DNA of 64,000 bases. It comes from Parapristionchus giblindavisi (taxonomy: Eukaryota > Nematoda > Chromadorea > Rhabditida > Diplogasteridae). The notes under the pieces are model-generated. The model made no database searches. It worked only from the letters and a program-made list of their open reading frames with translations, and had not been told where the DNA came from. The stretch covers positions 434,001 through 498,000 of the forward strand of contig CALSFV010000228.1 of assembly GCA_943737045.1 (NCBI GenBank), read 5' to 3'. Below, in pieces: positions 12,326 through 25,333 of the stretch; positions within the stretch are counted from its first letter, which is position 1, and every line of letters begins with the position of its first letter. The translations under genes and the position numbers were made by a program.

Positions 12326-13790
12326 CTATAGATTCAATGTAATGAGGGTCAAAGGGGCTTGGTCAGAGGAGAGCTCTTCTCTGGTGTTCAAAGATGGGTT
12401 CAAGGATCTAATATACCAAGCTTCACTAATTTGTCTACGGGCTGGGTTGGGTTCAATGGCAAGAATGAAACCGGTGAGGGTTAAAGGGTCACCGTTGTGA
12501 AACAACAAGGAATGGATGGAGAAGGCGTTGTTAGGGTACGAGGAAGGACGGGTAGCGGCCCGACGATGTTCGGACGCTCTTTCGTGGTCTTCCAGAATGA
12601 TCAACATAGCATTCTTTGCACAAATCACACGAGATTTTGTAGACTACACCGGGGGTTTGACAACAACCAGGACGAGAGCGTGGGCAAAATATACATAGAT
12701 CTGGAGATGAACAACGTGGGGGGTCAAGCGAGCGATTACATGAAAGAATAGATAACAGAGAACGTGAGGGCTTCTCAACAATCAGAACATCAAGGTCCGC
12801 TTTCTTGAAAGCTGATTTGATGTCTGATGTGAAAAGATCAGAGATGAAGGGGATTGAAAAGATGGGCCGATTCTCAGTCACCGAAGGTTTTCCACGAATC
12901 CGATGTCCCTTGAGGGGAACATTCATTTCGTATCCATTTGAATGGACGATCTTTCGAGCAAGCTCGATCGATTCCCTTTTGTGACACATTGAGGATACAG
13001 ACAAAGAGGTACGACAAGTGTTAAGGACAATTGATTTTTTGATGTGAGATGGATGATGAGAGGAGGAATGGATAAGAATATTTTTGTTTGAGGCTTTTCG
13101 AAACCACTTGGTGTGGAATCTACCTGTTTTCCTATCCAACCGAAGTTGGAAGTTTAAAAAGGCCAGCCACTCTCTAACGGGAGCCTCTCTTGTTAATCGA
13201 ATGTTAGGCTTTCCATTGTCATTGAGTGAATCAAACAAAGTATCCAAATCACATTGAGATAAAGCAACTACAATATAGTCATCAATATAACGACCTAAAA
13301 ATACAATGCCTGAACGAAGAGAAGACCTCTCAATCGAATCCATGTAAACCACAGCCAGAATTGGAGCCAGACGATTACCCATCGCCAGACCCCGCCTCTG
13401 TCTGTAGAGAACCTGGTCAAAGGAGAATATATTGCAAGAAAGACAAGCATTAAGGAGGGACTTTACATCAGAAAACCGGAGACCATAGAGGGGAAAAGAT
13501 GAGGATGAAAGTAGAGACATAACTGCAGTAATAGCATCACAATTAGAGACATTAGTGTACAGACTCTCAACATCAAATGATTCGTAAACATAGTCAGAAT
13601 TGGGAACAAGCGATGTTAATGATTGAATAACATTTGAAGTACGAGAAAGATGAGTGGGTACGAGATTGAGAAGAGGAGACAACAATTTTGACAATAGCCA
13701 AGAGATGCGGTCAGTGGCCTTTGCGGGCCCGCAATGATTTTACAAAACATTACGGGCCCGCAATGCGTGTGCTTTATTGCCAACCCTAGT
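12326..13790 (-). mobile_element. Penelope-like retroelement, RT plus GIY-YIG endonuclease, broken
   Basis: The minus-strand frame 12531-13694 carries a Penelope-type reverse transcriptase: FDVESLYTNV, the QRRGLAMGNRLAP motif and the catalytic RYIDDY. It is followed by a Cys-rich linker (CIFCPRSRPGC) and the start of a GIY-YIG nuclease (VVYKISCDLC..CYVD). The reading then shifts frame into 12326-12628, which holds the nuclease end (PSSYPNNAFSIHSL, ARRQISEAWYIRSLNPSLN). The usual YIG/YVG triplet reads YVD. The 5' part of RT is lost: upstream of 13694 the frame breaks, and the phrase GGGCCCGCAATG occurs at about 13728 and again at about 13755. So the copy is 5'-truncated, frameshifted and inactive. 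These elements reverse-transcribe their RNA at nicked chromosome sites. Confidence 0.88.
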
Positions 13791-14241
13791 GTGGAGACAA
13801 AGATATTGATATAAAGAGGATTGATATAAAATGGGATTGAAGCCGTGATACGGCAGATAAGAATTGAATTGGTTGGTGATACAAAACCAATGAAATGAAT
13901 GAATGAAAGAAGGCTTGATGCCTGTTGAGGAAAGAAGACGGCCGATAGCCGGATTTGACAATTCGAAAGAAAGTGAGCTGAAATGAAGTTATGATGCTGT
14001 GATGGCTATTTATACGCGCCACCACAATTAGCATATGAATATGCTAATTCAACAGTGTCTGTTGTCTGTAAGTCTGTTGTTTGGTACATCTATTATAATA
14101 TGCAAATTATGATACGAAGTTTGATCTTTGAAAGTAGTGACAAATCATCACTACATTATGAGCAAAATGTATGATGCATTGCGAAAAATCATTTGGCAAA
14201 TTGAAAAGAATAACGTTGTGCTGCATTTATCGATACATTTA
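13791..14241. other. Spacer between the Penelope-like element and the foldback element
   Basis: No gene seen. Open frames on the minus strand at 13786-14034 look like unrelated low-complexity readings. Confidence 0.35.
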
Positions 14242-17200
14242 CAGTCAAAACGGAATAAAGTGAACGATAGGGCCCACCAGACCACCATGGTCTAAAACTG
14301 TCTAAAACGGTGGCATAGAGCCTAAATACCATCATTCACCTTGAAATTTTTAATATTGATGTTCTGAGGTGTGCTGATTCGATTGCAATCAAAATTAAAT
14401 TTTGAAAAAATCTCTATCGATCGGTTTGAGCCGACAGTAAAATTTGCTAGACAAAAATGGTGTGGGACTGTGGTGAAGGCATACGGTAGCTAGCCCTTCG
14501 TGACAAACTGCTTGGCATTTCGCTGCTTTGTGATTAGAGTTTTTCTCATTTTGCTTTGTTTCTTCACGTTTATCACTCGTTTTATATTGTTTAAGTTGTT
14601 AATGCTCGATAATAGGTGCTGCTCATCTGTGTGATTGAACCTATTACAGGTTCGACTGCAAAATTCGTCGTCCTGAGCACCGGAGTCGCCAATTTCCATG
14701 TTGGATTCAAATGTGAGTTTCATTTTCAAAGTTATTTTGCATTGTTATGACAACATTATCGAGTATTATGACATTATTATCTAGTGAAGGCCATTTCAGT
14801 GGCCCTGCCTCATTGTACCGGTCTGTTGTAGTCGATCCGGTGCCGTTTGCCACACCTTGCTGCTGTATCTCCATTGTATCTTTATCAGATAAGCATATTT
14901 TCCGTCTTTTCATTGACGTTATAGTTACATTCCTTCTCAAAATATTGAATTTAATTCAATGTTTCAATTATGAGTAATTAATATTCTGAACAGCAAGTTG
15001 CTTGTGGAAAACTACTTTCAGATTATGGCTGAGCCTCCCTGCTGTTCGTTCTCTGGTAGAAAGAAGTACTCATTCGTTAGATCGCGTTCGTCTCCTCTAT
15101 CATAGCTGGCTGGTGGCTGGCGAGTGTAGATCTTCGAGGTATTTTTCCTTATTGATTGAAAATAGATTGCTTTTATTGATTTGACACTCTTGTATTTCGG
15201 AATCGATTGTTTCAAATGGCAGACGTGATGTCCTAAATTCCTTTAAAGTACATTGCCAATTAGTTAAGCAATATAAGAATGATACTGATTCATCGATAAA
15301 GGTAGATGAACATCCGTAGTCAATATTGCCATTTGTTTCAGTATATTTCTCGTCGTGTCATGAATGGTTCCACTTCCCGCTTTTCCGCACTTTGTCAAGG
15401 TAAACATTTCAATTGAGGACTTACGAGTAACGGTACGCTGTTAGAGCAGGCTTGAATCATTAGGCAACTTCGATGTGATTAATGGACGAACATTTCGGTC
15501 CATTAGATGGTATCATACACTCTACATTCTTAAAACCGTGAAAAGCTAGTTTTGTTTGGTATTCCGTTATATAATTACAGTAGATGATTATTGATCGTTT
15601 CTCTTTTAGATTTGTAATATACCACGAAGAATACGAGACAGCGACAAATCAGGCATCACATTATCATTGTTTCTATTCATATTGCAGTTCATAATTTATT
15701 TGACGGAATAAAAGAGTATTTTTTCGACATGGACATCACATAATTTTGATCGTTATAAATAATAAGAAAGAAACAAGATGAAGTATAGACAACGTTGAGT
15801 ATCTATCAACGTCTTTAGTGGCCGGTGGCTTCTCTAACGATGATGAACCTGGCAATGGTGCTATTACTAATTTGAAGAATGCGTATTAAAAATATTGAAA
15901 GGACGAGATAGTGAAGAACACATAATGAGGACTACTGACTACTAATCGATAATGTGATATAACTAGTCAATGAGTCAAGGACTTACGATTTACGTTGTTT
16001 TGCAGGTGACACTTGGTCTGAGAACGCGCCCGAACGGCAGGGAGAGATAATCTGAAAGTAGTTTTCCACAAGCAACTTGCTGTTCAGAATATTCATTACT
16101 CATAATTGAAACACCTTAATAAATTCAATATTTTGAGAAGGAATATAACGTCTATATAACCATAACGTCAATAAAAAGACGGAAAATATGCTTATCTGAT
16201 ACAATGGAGATACGGCAGCAAGGTGTGGCAAACGGCAGCGGATCGACTACAACAGACCGGTACAATGAGGCAGGGCCACTGAAATGGCCTTCACTAGATA
16301 ATAATGTCATAATACTCGATAATGTTGTCATAACAATGCAAAATAACTTTGAAAATGAAACTCACATTTGAATCCAACATGGAAATTACCGACTCCGGTG
16401 CTCAGGACGACGAATTTTGCAGTCGAACCTGTAATAGGTTCAATCACACAGATGAGCAGTACCTATTATCGAGCATTAACAACTTAAACAATATAAAACG
16501 AGTGATGAACGTGAAGAAACAAAGCAAAATGAGAAAAACTCTAAGAGATCCTGTCTGAGGGAACCCACATATGAGTTGACATAGCGAAAAATAAATCTTT
16601 CTGTTTGATGTGGAATAAAATAGTGCACTGCAAGGCGACCTCAGCCACACATATGAGAAAGTTTGATTTTGTGTCTGAAGGTTACTGTAGGCGAAAATGT
16701 TCGGTAGGTCGAAAAAATTATTTCGGCTCCCAAGCATCCGATCGACTCGTGAGTGGTACCGATCGATTCCTCATGCGAATACAAGCAACTTTTACTCAGA
16801 TCACTTTTTAATCCGGACTTCGAAGAATCGAGTTATTACGAAAATAAACTTCTGAAAATTAATTACTATGCGACGGTTCTCTAGAAGGAAGAAATTAAAT
16901 TTGCTTAAATCGTTCTACATTTAATAAACTACCTTATATTAAAATATCAAGACAAACAAACCTGGTCAAATTTGGTCACGAACGCAAAATGTGATAGTAA
17001 CTCAGTGAAAAAAACTCACTTCACGATCCTTAGTGCACTTGTCATACTGTAGACACCTGTCTCTTTTCACGGCTCTATGCCCGGCTTCTCTTATAGGTTT
17101 AATTTATTTTGTTTTTACTTGTTTATTATTTAAAATTAAAACACACAATAGGGGAAAAACATATTTTTAAACAGAATAAATTAAGCACGAATAAAGCAAT

Positions 17201-18685
17201 TAATGGGGCCGGGTATAGAGCCGTGAATAAGACAATATGCTCAGGTGTTTGAATCTATGCATGATTCAAGTAAAATTCGAGCAATTAAATGCATGATCTA
17301 GCATGGAAAATACTCGATTCATGTATGGATTCTGATACGCCATGCAAGAACATGGAAAATCCATGCATGATCATTGAAGAGACATGTATGATCTCGAACC
17401 GTGGATATCCCATGCATGATCATGCATTTAATGTCGAATCATGCATGATTATACTTGTATCCACGATCATGCATGGATTTCAGCACCAGAGTGATATGGC
17501 ACCAAAAGATTGTCGTGAAGTAGTCTTAGACTGAGTCACTGTCATATTTTGCTTTCATATACAAATTTGACCTCGTTTGTTAGTCTACATATTTTAATAT
17601 AAGGGTTGGCATTAAATGTAGAACGATTTAAGCATATTTAATTTTTTTCCTTCTAGAGAAAGGTTCTATAGCAATTGGTGCCCTCTCATATTGTCTTATC
17701 CACGGCTCTATACACGGCCCCATTAATTGGTTTATTCTTGCTCAATTTATTCTGTTTAAAAATTTTTTTTTTCCTATTGTGTGTTTTAATTTTAAATAAT
17801 ACACAAGTAAAAACAAAATAAATTAAACCTATAAGAGAGGCCGGGCAAAGAGCCGTGAACAGAGACAGGTGTCTACAGTATGGCAAGTGCACCAAAGATC
17901 GTGAAGTGGGTTTTTCACTGAGTTACTATCATATTTTGCGTTCGTGACCAAATTTGACCAGGTTTGTTTGTCTTCATATTTTAATATAAGGTAGGTTATT
18001 AAAAGTAGAACGATTTAAGCAAATTTAATTTCTTCCTTCTAGAGAACCGTCGCATAGTAATTAATTTTCAAAAGTTTATTTTCGTAATAACTCTATTCTA
18101 CGAAGTCCGGATTAAAAAGTGATCTGAGTAAAAGTTGCTTGTATTCGCATGAGGAATCGATCGGTACCACTCACGAGTCGATCGGATGCTTGGGAGCCGA
18201 AATAATTTTTTCGACCTACCGAACATTTTCGCCTACAGTAACCTTCAGACACAAAATCAAACTTTCTCATACGTGTGGCTGAGGTCGCCTTGCAGTGTAC
18301 TATTTTATTCCACATCAAACAGAAAGATTTATTTTTCACTATGTCACCTCCCCCGGTCAGAAAGTCAATTCCCTCAGACATGCTCTCCTAATCACAAAGC
18401 AGCGAAATGCCAAGCAGTTTGTCACGAAGGGCTAGCTACCGTATGCCTTCACCACAGTCCCACACCATTTTTGTCTAGCAAATTTTACTGTCGGCTCAAA
18501 CCGATCGATAGAGATTTTTTCAAAATTTAATTTTGATTGCAATCGAATCAGCATACCTCAGAACATCAATATTAAAAATTTCAAGGTGAATGATGGTATT
18601 TAGGCTCTATGCCACCGTTTTAGACAGTTTTAGACCATGGTGGTCTATGGTGGGCCCTATCGTTCACTTTATTCTGTTTTGACTG
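14242..18685. mobile_element. Outer foldback element with about 1 kb inverted arms
   Basis: The left end TACAGTCAAAAC at 14240 is mirrored at 18687. Both ends abut TA (14240-14241 and 18686-18687), as for Tc1/mariner-type insertion. The right arm, 17690-18685, is continuous. The left arm is its reverse complement but split in two, 14242-14536 and 16542-17240, by the inner element. The loop is 17241-17689. Without the insertion the element would be about 2.4 kb. No transposase frame is visible, so it is non-autonomous. Short matching frames in the two arms are mirror images, not genes. Confidence 0.88.
14537..16541. mobile_element. Inner foldback element nested in the outer one
   Basis: The termini are GAGTTTTTCTC and its complement at 14537 and 16541, each next to TA (14535-14536 and 16542-16543). 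The arms are about 14537-15050 and 16030-16541, with a unique centre of about 1 kb. The uninterrupted right arm of the outer element (18360-18410) gives the empty site: one TA between GTGATTAG-type sequence and the TGTCTGAGG sequence. That fixes element length (2005 bp) and TA duplication directly. No protein was recognised in the centre. Confidence 0.88.
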
Positions 18686-18687
18686 TA

Positions 18688-19615
18688 TGAATGTCTGGTA
18701 TTAAAGCTAAAATTTCCAAAAATATTTTTTAATCTAACTATGCCAGAGTACATTAACTCAATAAATATTATGCGTTTATTTGCCAATTCGTTGTATGATA
18801 ATTTAGCAATTCATACGAAAATATTTCGATCTGACTTCCGATTTCTGATAACGGTGTTTAGTTTTCGTGAAACGTATCAGGCCCTGGTATAATGTAAGTC
18901 GCGATTTAATATATGATTCGGTTGTAATGAAAAATATCGGAAATCAATAAATATTGATGAATGTGAAATATAAAAAGACGCATTGTTCATTAGCTGAGAA
19001 CAATATAAATAAACCACTTGTATACACAATAGAAGGTGTTAGTACATCGATGTCTAAGATGAATGATCTCTTATAGAGACAAAGAGTATATCTTGTTAGT
19101 ATTGTATGGATGCCTCGCAAGGTAATGGATGAATCATGTGATACGTGGAATAGAAAGAGTACGAAACGGGGACTCATCGGGATCGGACATCATGGATATC
19201 ATGAGAGAAAGAGAAGCTTGGTTACGGGGGTAAGGGCTTGAAAGTTGTGGCACAATGTGGACTGAGACTGTTGGTGTACACATACAAAGAAGGGAGTTTA
19301 AGTAGAGGAGAAGGGATGGGGGAAGTGGAGATATAGGGACAGAGAGGGAAGGGGATCAGCGGCAACTACTCGATGACTATGATAATCTTAGAGAGAAGCA
19401 TAAAAGCTCACAAATAAACAAATATGAAATGAATACATCATGTGTGGGCACATATGAACATACGAGCATTATTGGGAAAGAAGAAAGGGACGACCTCAGG
19501 CAAGAGAGGAGGAATGAAAATTGAATGAAACATCATAGAATTTGAGGGAAATCAAATTCTTAGAAAGATCGGTAGATGGAAAAGTATTGATTAGGATAAA
19601 ATCAATATAGATCAT
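18688..19615. other. Spacer downstream of rab-37
   Basis: No gene seen. AT-rich at first, GA-rich near 19200-19350. It probably holds the 3' untranslated region of rab-37. Confidence 0.4.
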
Positions 19616-22600
19616 CTAAGCGGATCCACCACCACAACACGTCTGTGTCCATGTCTTCTCACTCGTTGCCAGATCGATTACACCATCAATCTTCCCTCCT
19701 GAATCACCCGATGCTGCCTGCATCAGACGTCTGAAAATTGTATTGATGATGAGATCTGCCACTAAATTCGATTAACATCTGTCTTATGTGAACTCCATGT
19801 AATAAAGACTTTATAATTCCCTAACTTATTTCACTTAATTCTTCGCTATAATTCAGTATAACTATCACTTTTAAGTATAACTATCACAATTAAAATTCAC
19901 TCATAACAACAAAGAGCATTCTATTCGGAATTCGAATATATACGATAATGGATTTGTGATGATGATAATGGCATCCGCTTATTTTCACGTTGGATAACAA
20001 TGAGGACATTTCTTGTTCGTGTGGTTATAATCATAATCTAATTCTCTATTATTTGTTGTATCCAGTAAAGAGTGACCTTGCTGTCAGAGTGAATGCATCA
20101 TTGATCCGCTGTCCAGTCTTCGCACTTGTTTCCATATATGGAATGTTGTAGAACTAAATAGAATCATTAGGTTAAATTGATTTTATAGACAAAAATATTT
20201 CTTCATTCTATTTATGCATTTCATATATACGATATCATCATCAAACAATTAATATCCATCAATTTTACAAACAACGTCACCCATGTATAAAAATACTACT
20301 TGATGCAATAAATCAAAAAATAATGTTCGAACCGCAGCGAGTTCCTGTCCCTCTGATGTTTTGACCTTCCTCTGATTAGCAAGATCACTCTTGTTTCCAA
20401 CGAGCGTCACCTGAAGAACAAAACGAAGTGAACTCTTTCATAAGTTTGAAGAAGGAGACCTTCGAGTTTTTCGTGACTAAAGCGACAGAACAATAGATAA
20501 TAATAATAATAATATATTTATCTTCTCTATACAGATCAAAAACGAGAAGATAAATCATGGTATATGAATGTACTGATTGAAAACAATAAAGAAGAATAAA
20601 CTGCAAATTACTTAATCACAGTTTTTAGAGTATTACACAAGATAGAAGAATTGGTAACGGTTACTACATTTGCGTCTAGATCACAAACATTTTCCTGAAT
20701 ACAAAAACTACATTTTCACAAAAAATATGTGCTCCCGAATACCGTAAAACGAGCTGAAAATTTACTGCTTCACCTGGGCAGCACCAATGAATCAATGAAC
20801 AAAAGCAAAAAAAGGTAGGACTTTTCAAGTTTTCAGGATACATGTGTGGAAAATACCAAATGTGATTCGAACCCCCGTGGCGCACTGACAATCACTGATG
20901 AGATATACAGGCTATGCTCTAAGCCTCTCGAATCTACGAAGAACATAATGTCCCATTGTTGGCATCACCAAGTACCGCACATTAAATCTCCTGGTGCCCC
21001 TTACTTAAAATAAGTATTTCTCACGCACACTTTTACTCTAGTGACGCATGCATATTGTACTCATAGAATGAATTATTCTTTTCATGAGCAAGAATAAACT
21101 CCGTCCTACTCCGTATCAAATAGAATAACATCATAACAAAAATGTTTTACATATACCTATATGCACTGATATAATACTGTATTAGTAAATCAAAATTTGT
21201 CATACGCACTGTTTCGACCATTAAATTCTATAATAGTTGCATACCTGGACATTGTCCTTTGCAAAGTCTTTGATCTGTCCCAGCCAATTCTGCAAAATAA
21301 TGTGGGTAAGCGTTCGGAGTTCTGCGAACTTACCCTTATATTCTCGAAGCTGGTACGATTGGAAACATCGAACACTAGAAGAAGGGCATCGGCATCACGA
21401 TAATAGGCACTGGTTACGGATCGAAAACGTTCCTGTCCAGCTGTGTCGAAGATCTTAATGAAATACAATCAATAACTTTTTTTAAATTAAATAATATCTT
21501 TATTATAACTTAAAATAATCATAAATTTTTAAGAAAGGAAACTAAAGGGAAACTCCGAGATACAATTTTACTCTCTTCTCTGGAAACGCTGCCTCGCAAA
21601 CAAAGACAGTAAGAGGGCATTACCAAAGCAGAGAGTTTTTAACATAAGTTTTGCGATTTTATGATGATGGAAATTCTTTAAAATGTACCTGCAGTTTTAT
21701 TTGCTTGCCATCCACCGGAATTATCTTATTCTGAAAATAAACATAAATTACTTAGTATAAAGAACATAAATTACGTTCTTTATACTATCGAATCATTAGC
21801 TTCCTAAAGGGAAAGAGCACACTCAACACAGTGTAGCTAATTGTGCCAGAGTGAACTCTGTTACATCAATCGTAAAAAAGAACTCCAATGATGAATTTGA
21901 TTAGGACACGCTTCAGTCATCTCATTCTTTTTCTGTTCTCGTTCACTTTTTCTATGTGTGTGGGAGCGCACGAATAGCGTTGAAATTCTTCATTTGAGAG
22001 GGTAATCTCAGTCCAATTTCCATCTCTCAAAGATCGACCAAAATAGTTTCATTAAGTAGAAAGTCTTTCTCCGCCTTCTCTAAACTCGAAGTACTCGCTG
22101 GAATTTGGTTAAGCGCACTGGAATTGGAAGAATGTTGCATCCTCTTCTTATTCTGCTTTTATTTAACGTAATGAAATTTAGTAAAGAGATCATGAGCACC
22201 CTTTGAGAACTTTCAAATGTCGACCTTTTACATCTCATTAATGAGCATCTCTCACACGATGGGCCATAATAAGCCCCCACCCACTCACTCTGTAATCGAT
22301 TCCAACTGTCGAGATGAAGTTATTGTTCAAGAACGTTCCATCCTTGAAACGAACGAGAATACACGTCTTCCCAGTACAAGAATCACCGAGAAGCATCACC
22401 TAAGTTGATTGCGAATTGAATTTAAGCAATTTCATTTTCCCCCTTTTCGTTTTAAACATCAAGTTTCGCACGCTGTTACGACCATTTCACGAAGGGTTTT
22501 TTGCAAACTTTCGAAACCTTCTTTCCGTGGTCCCAAGGGCCGAAGTTCTTCTAACATGTTAATTGATTCGTGACGTAATAAGTCCATCAAATGCCTTCAC

Positions 22601-25333
22601 AACAACAAATAAACTATTAAAATGATGATGACGCCGAAGATGTTAATGAAGAGAGCACTCATTAGCGTCATGGTCAATAATAACTACAAGGTTATCTATA
22701 GGTCCGCCAAAATCCCAGTTTTTTTGTTTAAGAAGAAGCTCTTTTTTTCTGTCTGGAGTGCTTCTTTGTCGATGTAAGTGACGTCTTCCTTTTCTGCTCT
22801 CACTTATAAAGAAGAAGGATGAAAGAGGAGAATAGAGGACGTGTGCAATCTCTCTTCTAGTCTTCCTCTTCTTTTGGTACTCACAACAAGATGAGATTGA
22901 TGGCATTTAAGAGAGACACAAAAGGAATTAGAAGAGAATTCACAAAAAAAAGAAGAAGAAGAAGCAAGAAACCAAAATGATCCATCTTTACTCTATAGGG
23001 AAAACTAACTTCTTCTAAATAAAGAGATGAAGTGTTCACTTTTTGTTATCATCGTTCTTTCCGATGCTCTCTTGACTTCTCAAGTCTTTTTATACCTCAA
23101 TCGGAGATATAGAGTAAGATTTCGGAGTTTTTCAAGATGTCTTGTCAGATAAGACAAAGGACAGAAATAAATTTAATTAGAATAATTTTAGAAAAGATGA
23201 AAAATTAAAGAAAAAAAACTGAGAAGAAAAAGAAGATACGAGTAAGGGAAATAAAGAGCATATGAGTGATATATGATCTCGATGTCTCGATGAAATGATG
23301 CGTGTGACACGCAAACTATTTTCCGTTCAATTCTCAATTCCAAACGAAAAACAAAGATCAAAGATCAACGATACACGGTTTCACCTTTGATTGTCTACCG
23401 TAAACCTCACTTGGTCGACTCATTAACTATAAGATATCGCGAATGAGAGTAAATGTAGTCATCATAATGGGATTCGAATACACGTGACCATTGATGTAGA
23501 TACAATTTTATTGGTAAATTGTAGTCTGTTGTTGTCATGACAAACAAAACACATTAATAAATTCACAGAAAGGACTACTAAGTGCATCTTGTTGAATAAC
23601 TAAAGTCCACAATACTCAGTGCCTTGATCTATTCTGCTTTCCATTGAGCAAGTACACGTAGGACCCATACAATTATGGAGTCTACCTGCCTGAGATCTTT
23701 CGTCTCTGTTTCCCCTTCCTTCTGATGCCCAGAAGAGATCAGAGTACGAAAAGGGAGACAATGCCTTTAGACGAGACTAGATAAGGAAGACTAATTGGGA
23801 GAGTGCACTCAAGACGTGTTCCATGTAAGAAGAGACAGAATGATGATGATTGGATGTGATTGAAGGGCTTCTTTCTATTCTCGACACGTTTCTTCTCACA
23901 TTCAAGCATACCACTCTAAATAGACATTAATATGTAGCTATCGGTGATAATGTGTTCAAGCTGTCTTCTCTGCTTCTTCTCTTCGGCCCCATATCAAGCT
24001 GTTCCTCATTCCGAAATAGCCTCGTCCCTTTAACACCCTTCTACTCACTCTGGGTCTCTATTATTCAAGAAGATGGAGGATTTCGGGAGGAAAAGAGACA
24101 CAGAATAGGAAGGAGGAAGGGATTACTCAGAGTGATGAAGAAGGAGAGGAAAGATGTTGTCAGAGGGACGAAATAGTGGAGAGAGGATAGAGAGTGTGGA
24201 GGGTAAGGGGCCACGATTGGGAGAGATTTGTTATGGATCTAGGTGGATTCCGGAAACGATCGTAAGCGATGACACTTTCGGATCGCGGAAAGCTAAGCAA
24301 ACCAAGTAGAGATTTTCTGACCGGGAACGAAACTAGGAGCGATCATTCACGTTTTCAGTAAAACTGCCTGACATCTTGGGGTCAATCCAACGTGGTGGGA
24401 CACATTTGGGACATGAAAAATACACACTTCCACAGAAGGTTCAGTAAGTATTACGTAGCAAGGAGATGTCGTGAAGAATAAAAGACTAGAATATGACGTG
24501 AAAGTTGGAATCGGGTTTCACATCCTAGCTATAGTTTTCTTGATATTTCTAAACACTCAAATAATTATTGGAATGATCTTTCCATATGTTTTGAATAATA
24601 GTCAACACTGATATAGGATATGGAGCAAAGAGTAGGAGTGCTTTCATATTCTCACGAGTTTTCCCTATCATTAAGGAGTGCAAAGATGGATAGAATTATG
24701 ACGATATATAATATCTCTGTTTTCATGTCTATGCAACGACAATATAAGCGAAATATCCATGGTAACTCATCCTCTGAATATGGTGAGATATGAGAAAACG
24801 CAGACCAATTTCAATTGCAATATCCCTACGTTAGCTGTCTAGTGCAAAATCGTGACTATCGTCAATAGTCGTCATTAATAATCGACAATATGTCTTTGTC
24901 TACCACTTTTTTGCCAGACCCGCGCTTATCACATATTGCACTGATGACTATACCGGCGGGCCTTTTATCTACTCAAATTCACACTTGATTATCAATAAAA
25001 TGAGTTTATTGTTGTTTCTTATCATTTATGAGAGCAACAGAGCACATTCTTGACCGAGAGATCATGACAATTCATTTAATCCCACTTAAGCGGGAATAGT
25101 TAGCTATAAGTGACTCTCTCGCCTCAAGGAATAATGCACATGTGAAGCATTTCACATGCAAATTATATACTGTAATTTAACAGCAAAACAACAGGGGATG
25201 GATCGTATTGTTAGCGCGAACGTTGGATTACTGTAGAGAGAGAGAGAGCGAGACTTACTGTGAATGAGTAGTCGACTTCAACTTGATTCAGAGAACTCTT
25301 CTTGCGAAGGGGAGGCATGCTATAATGAGCCAT
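19616..25333 (-). CDS. rab-37: Rab37/Rab26-type small GTPase
   Basis: Eight minus-strand exons: 25259-25333, 22289-22399, 21689-21730, 21334-21453, 21245-21289, 20333-20410, 20077-20153 and 19616-19730. They join in phase to a 220-residue protein starting [12 protein letters not shown]. Rab motifs are all present: P-loop GDSCTGKT (about 30-37), effector STVGIDYR, switch [19 protein letters not shown] and ETSAKTG. The stretch [16 protein letters not shown] and the following [10 protein letters not shown] match Rab26/37 best. Rab37 proteins act on secretory vesicles and dense-core granules. Oddities: the usual WDTAGQE is FDTAGQE, the P-loop has CT where GV is usual, and the C-terminus ends CCGGGSA, with five residues after the prenylation cysteines. 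Intron 1 is 2.9 kb and purine-rich. The donor of the penultimate exon (GTCACT) is weak. Confidence 0.9.
20449..21008 (-). mobile_element. tRNA-containing inverted-repeat element, copy 2
   Basis: Diverged relative of 9773-10136 in an intron of rab-37. The left end reads GAAGAAGGAGACC...GAGTTTTTCGTGACTAAA. The right end is TCTCCTGGTGCCCCTTACTTAA. The B box on the minus strand is GGGGGTTCGAATC (about 20868-20880) and the preceding GCGCCACG is conserved. An extra 200 bp of AT-rich sequence (about 20490-20690) lies inside, making it longer than copy 1. The A box is degraded. Confidence 0.6.
22400..25258. other. First intron of rab-37
   Basis: 2.9 kb, largely GA/CT-rich low complexity. No second gene is supported. 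Conserved sites could exist but none is recognisable from one sequence. Confidence 0.45.

Noticed and set aside
13728..17480. CRISPR-like or phage attachment repeats
   Set aside because: Repeats are transposon arms or microsatellites in a eukaryotic genome; no spacers or cas-like genes.
16349..18530. Pairs of nearly identical short frames such as 14490-14729 and 16349-16558
   Set aside because: They are the two arms of the foldback elements read on opposite strands, not duplicated genes.
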